Part shown: positions 34,818 to 42,881 of the stretch, in pieces
Position numbering within the stretch: the first letter of the stretch is position 1
Layout: every line of letters starts with the position of its first letter
NCBI GenBank assembly: GCA_016201405.1
Contig: JACQCZ010000013.1
Coordinates: forward strand, 1-56,266
Reading direction: 5' to 3'
From: Candidatus Acetothermia bacterium
Lineage (GTDB): Bacteria > Bipolaricaulota > Bipolaricaulia > RBG-16-55-9
DNA length: 56,266 bases
The notes under the pieces: generated by a model
What the model was told of the DNA's origin: nothing
Database searches by the model: none
The model's input: the letters and a program-made list of their open reading frames with translations, nothing else
Made by a program: the position numbers and the translations under genes

Positions 34818-37568
34818 TTATTTGCTGCTGCCCAGGGTGCAGCCAGCTTCGCCTGCCTCTGGGCCGCGGCCAATGAATGCATCGACAAAGCTCACTACGC
34901 GCCCCCGGCTGAACTCCGCGAACTGATCAATCCTGTTCCAAGCCGTCAGCACAATGGGTTTGCTCGCCTTCGGGTTGGGTGCCAGGATGATGCTGCAATA
35001 GTTTTGGTCCTTTCGCAGCGTAGTGACCAGCTCGACCAGGCGATCCAATGTCGGTTGCTCGAGGCTTGGTGGGTATTGAATCAAGATACCGCCGCTGGCC
35101 AGATTTCTGAGCTGGATCTCATCTTCAATGGGGGTATTAAGAATCCCCCAGTGAGCCGGCAGCGCATAATGCCAGCCGGACGTTGGAGGGGCGGAATTGT
35201 AAGCAGGGTGGGCAGCCCCCGGAGTAATAATGTCATGCCCTTGATCCGCTACGGGCAGGCCGGGAAGGCTGTCGCCGACCGTCTGTGTCAGCTTCTGGCG
35301 GAACTGGGCGATCTCCTCCGTGCGGAAGCTCGGATATTTGCTGCTAAGCTCCTGAAGCACGCCGTAGCTGTTGCTAAGCTGCCCATCATCCAGATAGAGC
35401 ACGGCAAGCCGATAGAGCGCCTCCTGGCCAAAATCGGAGATGGGCTTGCCTGGACCTGCAATGCCCTTCTCTGCTTTGACCAGCCATTCATAAATACCCA
35501 TCTCCTCTTGCTTTGTCGGTGAGAGCTGCAGCGCCTCTTTGAACTTCTTCCAGGCATCACCGTATTGGACTCGGTCCATCAAGACCTTTCCAAGACCAGT
35601 TGTGGCCTCCACCGACTTTGGGTCCTGGCTGAGAACGGCCTCATATTCTATGTTTGCACCCGCATAGACATGCCTCTCATAGTAATATTCGGCAAGCTGC
35701 AATAGCATCCCTTCGTCATCCGGGGCTAAATCAAGAGCCTCTAGCGCAATTTGTCTGCGGTCCACATAGTCAAGATTGGCTCCATGATCAAAGGCCATCT
35801 TATATTCGGCTTTGGCTTGATCCACTTTTCCTTGCGAGCGATAGATTTGCGCCAGCCCCTGGTGGGCATGAGCAGAGCCTTGGTCCATTTGAATCGCTTT
35901 CTGGTAGCTCTCTTCTGCTTCGCTGAACTGCTGATTGAGAAAATAGGCCTTTCCGAGCTTGATCTGGACGTCAATATCGGGAAGAATGTTGAGCGAATCC
36001 AAATAATGCTGCCGGGCTGCTGAGTAATTCTTCCCCAGAATCTCAAGATCACCCAAATCTCTGGCCACATAGGAGAGCTCGTCCGTCTTCTCTTTGGTCA
36101 GCTGGGTCTGCGTCAGGTTGAGCCATTTCTCGGCCTCGGAGAGATTCTTTGCGCGCTCATCGGCAGCATCCGCAGATTTGTCAGAATCTGACATGTGATC
36201 GAGCTGGTCTGCTCTGCCCAGATTGGCCTCTGCCAGCTTACGCTGAACTTTTTGCACATTGCTATTTTGAGCCAAATGGACATAAGTAGGATCACTGCGG
36301 ATGGCTTCATAGGATGACAGGGCATCCTCGTAATTGGTGATCGCCTTTGTATAAAACTCGCGCACGATATTGACGTCGCCGAGAAGAACGTGAGCATCCA
36401 CATACTTTGGCTCCATGCTGATGGCTGTGCTCACGAGGCTCAAGGGTTTTTTGATGCCGTATGTCTGCCAGCTCTTATAGTAAAAATTGGCCATCAAATA
36501 ATAATAGTATGGATTGCCTGGATCGGCTTGCAAAAGGAAATTGAGCTGGTCTTCGCTGTCTGTATTGTACTCAGAGAGAGCAAGCGAGGCCTGAGAGCGG
36601 TGATATTCGATCGATTTTTGGAGTGCGTCTGATTCCTTCTTGGCATCTAGGTTCTGTTGCGCTTTGGTGACGAGATCCTTCTGCAATTGCAAGTCCCAGT
36701 TGACACTCAGGTTGTAGAGATGTCCTAGATAATAATCGAGATTGGGGTCGCTCGAAAGCTTCTCGTTTTTTACTTTTTCATAGGCGGCTATGGCGTCGTT
36801 TAAAAGCTTGTTGCGCTCGGCCAGGCTCCCCCCATTCGCGATGAGAGCCTCTTTCGAATAGGCGTCTAGCAGCGGATCAAAATAGAGAATAGTGGCACTC
36901 GCTCTGGCATGGTCTTGCCATGTCTTTATTTTATCCTGAGATTCTTGTGAAGCGATGTCCACATTGGGGCCGACGATCGATTGTGCCAGTTTTTGAAATG
37001 GCAGAGATAGCTGAATTTCTCCGCGCATGCGATCTTTGAGCTCGGTTACGCTGTTCTCTTTGAAATTGAGAAGCCGCTGCGCGGTCGCTCTCTTTCCCGG
37101 ATCTTGCATCACGGTATTAAAAAAAGATTCTGACTGGAGGCCATTCTCTTTAATAAATTTGTCAAATTTCTCCTCCAGAGCACTCTCTACTTCCTCTGGC
37201 GTGACCGCAATCTTCTCTTTCTTAATCTCCTGTTGCAGCAGTAACTGATCAATTACGCTGCCCACGGCCTGGAAGCGCATTTGCAACTGGTAATACGTAC
37301 CTGCGGGCCCCTTGAGCAGATCATCAAAGTTGCTGCCATTCTCCGCAGATTTCTGGCGGTAGCTCTGCAGAAGCCCATTGTAGGCTTCATCCACCGCCGC
37401 TCGCGAGATCGATTCTCCATTGACACTGGCAACAGACCCTGAAGGAGTTGAATTTCGATTAGAAGCGAGGTTTTTGGGGAGTATGGGGACAAGACCAACC
37501 CCTACAGTGACGGCCACCGCCAGCAGCAGGACCCCCCCCAGCAAGAATAATATGCGCTTCTCTTTCAT
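34818..37568 (-). CDS. Membrane-anchored SurA-like / TPR / DUF3105 fusion protein
   Basis: 916 residues. An N-terminal helix (FLLGGVLLLAVAVTVGVGLV) anchors it. Residues about 45-200 resemble the SurA/PrsA chaperone N-domain (SVNGESISRAAVDEAYNGLL, VIDQLLLQQEIKKEKIAVTP); no PpiC domain is seen. TPR repeats follow from about 300 to 730 (KLGKAYFLNQQFSEAEESYQ, AHQGLAQIYRSQGKVDQAKA, ATTGLGKVLM). Residues about 775-900 match DUF3105: AYNSAPPTSGWHYALPAHWG, NLASGGILIQYPP, VLTAWNRID, FVDAFIGRGPEAGEAGC. SD GGAGGAG precedes the ATG. DUF3105 has no known function. I infer an extracytoplasmic scaffold or assembly factor. Confidence 0.8.
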   Translation of the reverse strand: MKEKRILFLLGGVLLLAVAVTVGVGLVPILPKNLASNRNSTPSGSVASVNGESISRAAVDEAYNGLLQSYRQKSAENGSNFDDLLKGPAGTYYQLQMRFQAVGSVIDQLLLQQEIKKEKIAVTPEEVESALEEKFDKFIKENGLQSESFFNTVMQDPGKRATAQRLLNFKENSVTELKDRMRGEIQLSLPFQKLAQSIVGPNVDIASQESQDKIKTWQDHARASATILYFDPLLDAYSKEALIANGGSLAERNKLLNDAIAAYEKVKNEKLSSDPNLDYYLGHLYNLSVNWDLQLQKDLVTKAQQNLDAKKESDALQKSIEYHRSQASLALSEYNTDSEDQLNFLLQADPGNPYYYYLMANFYYKSWQTYGIKKPLSLVSTAISMEPKYVDAHVLLGDVNIVREFYTKAITNYEDALSSYEAIRSDPTYVHLAQNSNVQKVQRKLAEANLGRADQLDHMSDSDKSADAADERAKNLSEAEKWLNLTQTQLTKEKTDELSYVARDLGDLEILGKNYSAARQHYLDSLNILPDIDVQIKLGKAYFLNQQFSEAEESYQKAIQMDQGSAHAHQGLAQIYRSQGKVDQAKAEYKMAFDHGANLDYVDRRQIALEALDLAPDDEGMLLQLAEYYYERHVYAGANIEYEAVLSQDPKSVEATTGLGKVLMDRVQYGDAWKKFKEALQLSPTKQEEMGIYEWLVKAEKGIAGPGKPISDFGQEALYRLAVLYLDDGQLSNSYGVLQELSSKYPSFRTEEIAQFRQKLTQTVGDSLPGLPVADQGHDIITPGAAHPAYNSAPPTSGWHYALPAHWGILNTPIEDEIQLRNLASGGILIQYPPSLEQPTLDRLVELVTTLRKDQNYCSIILAPNPKASKPIVLTAWNRIDQFAEFSRGRVVSFVDAFIGRGPEAGEAGCTLGSSK

Positions 37569-37718
37569 TCGGCATCTCCTCCAGATTTTGACAGATAGCT
37601 ACAGAACAATGTAGTGAATACGCCCCCTGGTTTCAATCAAGATCATAGCCCAGATCTGGCGGAGACTGACATTGAGGGACCGATAATTTGCCCATGATTG
37701 ACGGGATTTTGTAAAGAT

Positions 37719-37771
37719 TGTCATTCCCGCCCCGGATCAAGTCCAGGGTAGACTCCAGCGGGAATCCAGGG
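37719..37771. repeat. REP-like palindrome, type b, locus 2
   Basis: Near-copy of 17888-17942 in the same orientation, with a few substitutions (for example gatcaagtccagg for gatcacgtccggg). Outer arms ATTCCCGC (37723-37730) and GCGGGAAT (37758-37765) are conserved exactly. Confidence 0.8.
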
Positions 37772-37786
37772 ATTATTATTTGAGAT

Positions 37787-37828
37787 TCCTGGATTCCGGG
37801 TCTGCGCTTCGCTTCGCCCGGAATGACG
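37787..37828. repeat. REP-like palindrome, type a, locus 2
   Basis: Arms ATTCCGGG (37793-37800) and CCCGGAAT (37817-37824) with flanking CCTGG and GACGGG. It is related to 17805-17849. Here the order is b then a; at locus 1 it is a then b. Confidence 0.75.
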
Positions 37829-37895
37829 GGCTTGGTTGGCTTGCGGGCTTCCCTCGATCATGGAGACAAATCAGGAAGATGAGGAACAAAAATAG

Positions 37896-37924
37896 AGAGA
37901 CCACCGGAAACTCCGGTGGTCTCT
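37896..37924 (-). terminator. Intrinsic terminator of the secreted-protein gene
   Basis: Perfect 13-bp stem (AGAGACCACCGGA / TCCGGTGGTCTCT) with a 3-nt loop. On the minus strand it is followed by CTATTTTTG. It lies 28 nt past the stop at 37952, a textbook rho-independent terminator. Confidence 0.9.
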
Positions 37925-37951
37925 TCTCAAATGCTTCGTGAGTAAGTTGCT

Positions 37952-39010
37952 TTAGTTGAGGACGACTCCACCAACGAGCGGTAGGTTGGCGCCCGGCACA
38001 TTCTGGTTGATCGTCAAGTGGAGCTCGCCTGAGCCGTAAAAGTAGCGGGCCAATGGAGCAATTGCCGTCAAAGCCTTGGTGGTGCCGAAGTTCTTCGTGG
38101 CGTACTTGAAGAGGTTGCCTGTCGCACTCGTCGTAGGGTTGCCCGCAGAATCAACAGTGACGCCATCTGCAGCAGCCAGACCAGCGGCCCATGCGTTGGC
38201 AACATCGGCGTTTGCGCCAGATGCGCTCGTCCCGCCGCCTTGGGCCAAATCCGCCACAGCGGCGAAGCTGAGCTCGGCGTGGCTGCTGTCGGCTACCAAG
38301 CTGTTAAGGTCGGGGGCGCAGCCAGCGACATAGGCTCGTGAAGCAGCCCAGCGGGCCTCAACTGTAGCGCCATTCTGTGCCTGGTCGAGGTATCCATCGC
38401 AGCCGAAGCTGACCAAATGACCAAATTGCAAGTAGAAACCTGTTGCGACCAAATCAGCAACTGCGCGTCGTACCGTCTCTTCGCCACAGTTCAGGGCTAC
38501 GCCGGCAGCCTTGTTGCCCTGGTTGGTGACAATAGCGCCGGCCAAGCAGGTCTGAATTCGGTTGAAGGCCTCTGCTGGACCGCCAGGGACGATGGCGAAA
38601 CCGGTGAGAATTCCAGTGACCGCAGCCTGTGCACGAGCCCAGCGGCGCTCCAAGGAGACTGAAGGAGCCTTGGACGCAACTGCAAGGTTGGCGTATAGCT
38701 GCGCGTTGGCGGCAGCTGTTGAGGTCTTGCCAATAAATGGATCGGCTGGACCGCTGACCATAGCCTTGACCTGGCACTGCAGACCAGCTCGTCGGCCCTC
38801 AGCCGTGTTGGCACCAAAGACGCCATTGCGGCTGTAGCTAACCTTGATTGTGCCGTTGTTGCACTGCTGAGAGACAACGTCGGAAGCAGCGCTGCGAACA
38901 GCGGGAGAGATGTCATCCAAATAGGACGTGACGCTGGCCGCTGAGCCTGTAACCAAGGCCAGAGCGACTGTAAGTACAGCCAAACCTGCAAACGTGAATA
39001 GCTTTTTCAT
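37952..39010 (-). CDS. Secreted Ala-rich protein of unknown function
   Basis: 352 residues. A Sec signal peptide (LFTFAGLAVLTVALALVTGS, then AAS) is followed by an Ala-rich, mostly helical mature protein with about six cysteines (QQCNN, LQCQV, QTCLAG, LNCGEE, FGCDGY, AGCAPD), suggesting disulfides outside the cytoplasm. Weak internal repeats occur around Trp-Ala motifs (ERRWARAQAAVTG, EARWAASRAYVAG, VANAWAAGLAAADG). I recognise no family. It has a near-perfect ribosome site (AAGGAGGTC), a consensus TTGACA promoter and a strong terminator, so it is probably a single abundant transcript. It diverges from the set 3 binding protein, whose composition and cysteines it resembles. It could be a structural surface protein; this is not shown. 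Confidence 0.75.
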   Translation of the reverse strand: MKKLFTFAGLAVLTVALALVTGSAASVTSYLDDISPAVRSAASDVVSQQCNNGTIKVSYSRNGVFGANTAEGRRAGLQCQVKAMVSGPADPFIGKTSTAAANAQLYANLAVASKAPSVSLERRWARAQAAVTGILTGFAIVPGGPAEAFNRIQTCLAGAIVTNQGNKAAGVALNCGEETVRRAVADLVATGFYLQFGHLVSFGCDGYLDQAQNGATVEARWAASRAYVAGCAPDLNSLVADSSHAELSFAAVADLAQGGGTSASGANADVANAWAAGLAAADGVTVDSAGNPTTSATGNLFKYATKNFGTTKALTAIAPLARYFYGSGELHLTINQNVPGANLPLVGGVVLN

Positions 39011-39148
39011 TATTTCCTGACCTCCTTAGGATTTGTTAACTCTGCAATTTTTGCCTTAGCAAACTGACCCTGTGTGCCTACCCCTATCTTTATACTTCTG
39101 CACCACCCCCCCCTGCGAATGCCCTAAAATCAATATTTTACAGAACCT

Positions 39149-39178
39149 ATCTTACCATATATGCACGTGAAGTGTCAA
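39149..39178 (-). promoter_or_regulatory. Promoter of the secreted-protein gene
   Basis: On the minus strand a perfect TTGACA (rc of 39173-39178) lies 18 nt from TAAGAT (rc of 39149-39154). The leader to the ATG at 39010 is about 130 nt. Confidence 0.55.
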
Positions 39179-39333
39179 GCGTACTTCCAGGCCATTTTCG
39201 GGCTGCAATGCCCTCTTATATCATCCCTCACGGCTGAGATGCAAATTGTCTCTCTAGCCCGGGAAAAGGGGTCAAGATTTGAAAGATGGGTCTGCTTTCG
39301 CTATATATTAGGATTTATATTGTAGGTGTCGAG

Positions 39334-39361
39334 TTGTCAGGATTTTTATTTTTGCTATAGA
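39334..39361 (+). promoter_or_regulatory. Promoter of the set 3 binding-protein gene
   Basis: TTGTCA (39334-39339), 16 nt, TATAGA (39356-39361). The start would be near 39368, about 247 nt before the ATG. Confidence 0.45.
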
Positions 39362-39367
39362 ATCCAA

Positions 39368-39614
39368 AAAAGCAGTCAAGAGAGGGTTCCAAAATAGTAG
39401 GAGGCAACTACTAATACCCCTTCTGGCTCTACTGGGAAATATAAGTCTGGAATCGCGACCGGATCATCGATGGTCGGAATTAGGATGGCAACACATCCTT
39501 TATGAAAGGGGGGATAGGCTCAGTAAAAATTCAACCCTTTTGAAGTTTTCGGAAATGCTCTTGTGCCCTATGGCATAAGAGAGGCAAATTCATACAACAA
39601 ACTCAGGAGGTCAA
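39368..39614 (+). other. Candidate structured 5' leader of set 3
   Basis: About 247 nt with three local hairpins: TAGTAG/CTACTA (39395-39413) enclosing the loop gaggcaa, CGACC/GGTCG (39456-39476), and AGGATG/CATCCT (39482-39499). The first loop holds a ribosome-site-like AGGAGG-type stretch. I match it to no known riboswitch class. Confidence 0.3.
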
Positions 39615-41618
39615 ATGTTAAATTTGCGGTCTCTTTCTTTACTTGTCGTGGGTCTAGTGGTAGCGTTCGGCGCCACCGCATTGGCCCAACCACTCGTTGC
39701 GTTGGACTGTGCAAAGTTGCCAGCCGATCTTAACTGCGCGGCTGCTACCGGTGGCAACAGTTCGTACTCGATCATCGCCGCTCCTTCAACACTCAACCCG
39801 GTGCTTGCTCAGGACACAGCTTCTGACAGCATCACCGACCACTTCTTGGGAACTTTTTTCAACGTCTACTCCTTGCTAGGTGCTGGGGCTGATGGCTTGA
39901 CAGAAGCGGCAGCTCTAAAAGCTAGCGTGAATGCAGCTGGCACGGCTTATACCTACACACTCCGTTCGGGTTTGACGTATTCTGATGGCTCAGCCGCCAG
40001 CCTCGATGACGTGCTCTACTGGTACAATGACGTCGTCTTGAACGCCAACCTCCCCAACTCCAACGCCGATGCCTTTACCTGTCCCAGTGATGGCAAGCCT
40101 TTTAAGTACAGTGTCACCGGCAATCAGCTCACCATTAGCTGTAGTGCACCTTTCAGGACCTTTGGCGGAACGGCTGCTGGCGGCTTCGTGCTCTCTAAGC
40201 AGATGGCTCTTGATCTGATTGCGGCCAGTGGCGTCGCTACAGAGCCAGGCAGCGATGGCCAAACGCAAGCCAAGGCTGAGTTCATGGGCTTGGGTGCACC
40301 TCTTAACAAGCTTCGAGGCTTGGGCCCCTACGTTTTGAGTGCGTTTAACTCTGCAGCCTCAGCTAACTATGACCGCAACCCCAACTTCTATGAGGTTGAC
40401 TCCAACGGAGTTAAGCTTCCATACCTCGACAAGTTGACGGTCATCATCATTCCGACTGCCGGACAGAACTTGGCGCTCAACAACTTCCTCGGTGGTCAGA
40501 CTGAAGTTCTTGCTCCACGACCCCAGGACATCGCCCCCATTCTGGGTCAGGCTGCTGCTGGTGGCTTCAAGGTCAACGGCGACATCGATAATGCCACACC
40601 TGCCGCTGGTGAGACCTTTGTCACTCTGAACTTTGATGACACGGATGCTGGTCTAAACGCAGCCGCACGCGACCTCAACGTACGCCAGGCTCTCTCGCTG
40701 GGGATTGACCGTGCTGCTGCCGTCAACAACATCATCTTGGGTCTTGGACTTCCACAGTTCGACACAATCACGATGAGCGGCGATCCGCTGGTCACGTACT
40801 TCCTGGGCCGCGGAAACACCTGTGCTACCTTTGCTTCATTGAATGCTCCATGCAGCAACGATGTCATCACAATCGCCCAGGGACTTCAAATCAAAGTGAC
40901 GAACCTGCCGCCACTGGGCAAGGATAAGTACATCGACTCCATCGTTGGTTGTTTGGTCAAGTTCAGCGGCTGTATCGACAAGGCCAATGCTCAGCTCGAT
41001 GCCGCTGGATACAAGGACACCAACAATGACGGCACCCGCAATCTAAAGAATGGTGAAGAGTGGAACATTCAGGTCGTCTTCAATACTGGCAACACCATTC
41101 GCCAGGGCTACGACGACTTGATCTGCAATGGCTGGAAGCAGCTCCACATCAACTGCTCTGCCAACGGCATTGCGTTCGCCACATTGGTGACACAGCTGTT
41201 GGGTGGCGCAACCTGGAGCGGTGGCATCATCATCGGTCTGACCGGTGGCGACCCAGCCGGTGACATCAACGTGCTGAAGTGTGGTGCTTCGCTCTACTTC
41301 TGGCACATCTCCTGCGTCCCAGGAGAGACGACTGGCTCAACGGCTCAGGACCCAGCTTCTGCAGCCGTCGAGAAGGCCTTCGATGAGGGCTACAACGCGA
41401 CCACGATTCCTGCAGCCCAGGCTGGCTTTGACAAGGAGCAGGTCGCATTCATCGTAGGACAGCCTTACATGGAGATCGCCGTGCAGAACGCCTTGTTCGC
41501 AGTCCGAACAGACCGCCTCTGCAACGATCAGCGAGCTGTCAACGCCAATGATGACATCAAGTTCCGCATTGACGTAGCCGGAAACGGCAGCGCTTGCACC
41601 AGCAACGCGAAGCGCTAA
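39615..41618 (+). CDS. Peptide-binding protein, Sec-secreted, cysteine-rich (set 3)
   Basis: 667-residue SBP_bac_5 protein. The signal peptide ends ATALAQ (signal peptidase I site); there is no lipobox, unlike sets 1 and 2. Binding-domain landmarks are LRSGLTYSDGSAASLDDVLY, LGPYVLSAFNSAASANYDRN, DLNVRQALSLGIDRAAAVNN and AGYKDTNNDGTRNLKNGEEW. At least ten cysteines in the mature part (LDCAK, LNCAA, FTCPSD, TISCSA, IVGCLV, SGCID, LICNG, INCSAN) suggest disulfide-stabilised loops. AGGAGG lies 5 nt before the ATG. It is separated from its permeases by 207 nt of structured RNA, probably to keep the binding protein in excess. Without a lipid anchor it must be periplasmic or held by another surface partner. 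Confidence 0.9.
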   Translation: MLNLRSLSLLVVGLVVAFGATALAQPLVALDCAKLPADLNCAAATGGNSSYSIIAAPSTLNPVLAQDTASDSITDHFLGTFFNVYSLLGAGADGLTEAAALKASVNAAGTAYTYTLRSGLTYSDGSAASLDDVLYWYNDVVLNANLPNSNADAFTCPSDGKPFKYSVTGNQLTISCSAPFRTFGGTAAGGFVLSKQMALDLIAASGVATEPGSDGQTQAKAEFMGLGAPLNKLRGLGPYVLSAFNSAASANYDRNPNFYEVDSNGVKLPYLDKLTVIIIPTAGQNLALNNFLGGQTEVLAPRPQDIAPILGQAAAGGFKVNGDIDNATPAAGETFVTLNFDDTDAGLNAAARDLNVRQALSLGIDRAAAVNNIILGLGLPQFDTITMSGDPLVTYFLGRGNTCATFASLNAPCSNDVITIAQGLQIKVTNLPPLGKDKYIDSIVGCLVKFSGCIDKANAQLDAAGYKDTNNDGTRNLKNGEEWNIQVVFNTGNTIRQGYDDLICNGWKQLHINCSANGIAFATLVTQLLGGATWSGGIIIGLTGGDPAGDINVLKCGASLYFWHISCVPGETTGSTAQDPASAAVEKAFDEGYNATTIPAAQAGFDKEQVAFIVGQPYMEIAVQNALFAVRTDRLCNDQRAVNANDDIKFRIDVAGNGSACTSNAKR

Positions 41619-41620
41619 GA

Positions 41621-41684
41621 CCTGTCTTCTCTTCATGAGCCATTCTTCATGAAGGTGAAGTCATAAAGAAGCAGATAAGACAGG
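41621..41684 (+). other. Alternative RNA pairing that competes with the terminator hairpin
   Basis: CCTGTCTT (41621-41628) pairs perfectly with AAGACAGG (41677-41684), enclosing a hairpin CTTCATGA/TCATGAAG (41631-41638 / 41647-41654). The 3' strand overlaps the 5' arm of the 41680-41719 hairpin, so the two cannot form together. Confidence 0.45.
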
Positions 41685-41719
41685 GAGCGCGGAGCCATAA
41701 AAAGCTTCGTGCTCCCTGT
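41680..41719 (+). terminator. Hairpin/attenuator between set 3 binding protein and permeases
   Basis: A 15-bp stem (41680-41694 with 41705-41719) with two G-U pairs and a 10-nt loop. The following TTGATTCTT is only weakly U-rich, so it is more likely a partial terminator or an mRNA-stabilising 3' stem for the binding-protein message. Confidence 0.65.
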
Positions 41720-41734
41720 TGATTCTTAGAAATC

Positions 41735-41765
41735 TTGTCAGGTTGCGCCGTTTGCAGGGTATAAT
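41735..41765 (+). promoter_or_regulatory. Internal promoter for set 3 permeases
   Basis: TTGTCA (41735-41740), 19 nt, perfect TATAAT (41760-41765). Spacing is slightly long. A transcript starting near 41772 would carry a 54-nt leader to the dppB ATG. Confidence 0.45.
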
Positions 41766-41825
41766 GGAAGCCGTTATCATAATCGCGACTGGGTATAGCC
41801 GCTAAGCTGCAGGGGGAAAACAATC

Positions 41826-42881
41826 ATGGTGGGTTTTATTGGGCGCAGAATACTTTATATGTTCCCGCTCCTGCTGGTTGTGACGCTCATCATCTTTTTG
41901 CTGATGAAGCTACAGCCGGGAGATGTGGTCGATGTGCTCTGCGGCCTAAATTGTAGTAGTGATCTCAGGGCTCATTTAAAGGAAAAATATGGTCTGAACA
42001 GTCCATGGACCCAGCAATATCTGACCTGGCTCTATGGGATCGTCGGGCAGCCGGGTCTCAATTATGATGAGAGCGGCAACATCATCTTTCCCTTCGTATC
42101 GATCTCGACTCCCGATTTCGGCTACTCACCCCGAATGAATATGACCGCTCTGCAAGTCCTGATTGGCGAGAATCGATGGATGTATACGTTAATGCTGTTG
42201 TTAGTGAGCATGGTGATCAGCTGGCTGATTGCCATTCCCATTGGTATCTACTCCGCCACACATAAATACTCGAGTGGAGATCATCTCTTTACTTTTTTAG
42301 GATTTGTCGGGCTTTCTGTCCCTAACTTTATTTTGGCACTGCTCTTTATGTGGGTCGTCGTGATTATTTTTCGCTTAGGGCAGGTAGATCAATTCTTTGG
42401 AGTGGGCGGGTTTTACAATTACCCGTATGACCAGGCACCCATGTCTTTCATGAAATTTCTCAACTTCTTATGGCATTTTATGCCACCCGTCTTGATCCTG
42501 GCGGCGGCCAACACCTCGGCGATCATTCGCTATATGCGCGCAAGCCTGCTCGATGTGCTTAGCCTGGCCTATGTGCAGACGGCGCGAGCCAAGGGACTCA
42601 AAGAGCATATTGTGGTCTACAAACATGCGGTGCGAAACGCGATCAATCCGCTGATCAGCATGTTGGGATTCTGGATTCCTTATATGATGGAGGGGGCGCT
42701 GGTTGTGGCTGTCGCCTTCAATTTGCCACAAATCGAGAAGAGCTTCTTTGACGGGATCTCTAATCGTGACTATGCCGTGGTTGTCTCTGGCCTCTTTCTT
42801 TTTAGCGTCATATTGATGGTGGGTAACTTGATCTCCGATATCCTTTTGGCTTTATCAGATCCGAAGATTCGCTATGACTGA
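41826..42881 (+). CDS. Peptide ABC transporter permease, DppB type (set 3)
   Basis: 351-residue DppB-family permease (MVGFIGRRILYMFPLLLVVT start, EKYGLNSPWTQQYLTWLYG periplasmic segment, EAA loop YVQTARAKGLKEHIVVYKH). Like the set 2 DppB it has an extended first periplasmic loop. It is preceded by AGGGGG about 8 nt before the ATG and overlaps dppC by 8 nt (ATGACTGA). Its closest relative in the window is the set 2 DppB, pointing to duplication of the whole set. Confidence 0.93.
   Translation: MVGFIGRRILYMFPLLLVVTLIIFLLMKLQPGDVVDVLCGLNCSSDLRAHLKEKYGLNSPWTQQYLTWLYGIVGQPGLNYDESGNIIFPFVSISTPDFGYSPRMNMTALQVLIGENRWMYTLMLLLVSMVISWLIAIPIGIYSATHKYSSGDHLFTFLGFVGLSVPNFILALLFMWVVVIIFRLGQVDQFFGVGGFYNYPYDQAPMSFMKFLNFLWHFMPPVLILAAANTSAIIRYMRASLLDVLSLAYVQTARAKGLKEHIVVYKHAVRNAINPLISMLGFWIPYMMEGALVVAVAFNLPQIEKSFFDGISNRDYAVVVSGLFLFSVILMVGNLISDILLALSDPKIRYD

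Larger units (their letters stand above)
37569..37951. other. Intergenic region with REP pair and terminator
   Basis: 383 nt between the 5' end of the TPR/DUF3105 gene and the 3' end of the unknown secreted-protein gene. It holds two REP-like palindromes and one intrinsic terminator (listed separately). No open frame of note is seen. Confidence 0.7.
39011..39614. other. Long divergent intergenic region
   Basis: 604 nt between the secreted-protein gene and the set 3 binding-protein gene. It holds two facing-away promoters, a C-rich tract near 39105-39113, and long leaders on both sides (about 130 nt minus, about 245 nt plus). No open frame is supported. Confidence 0.7.

Noticed and set aside
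39105-39113. C-tract in the divergent region as a phase-variable switch
   Set aside because: It lies in the leader, outside any reading frame, and not in the promoter spacer; a single short tract is not enough evidence.
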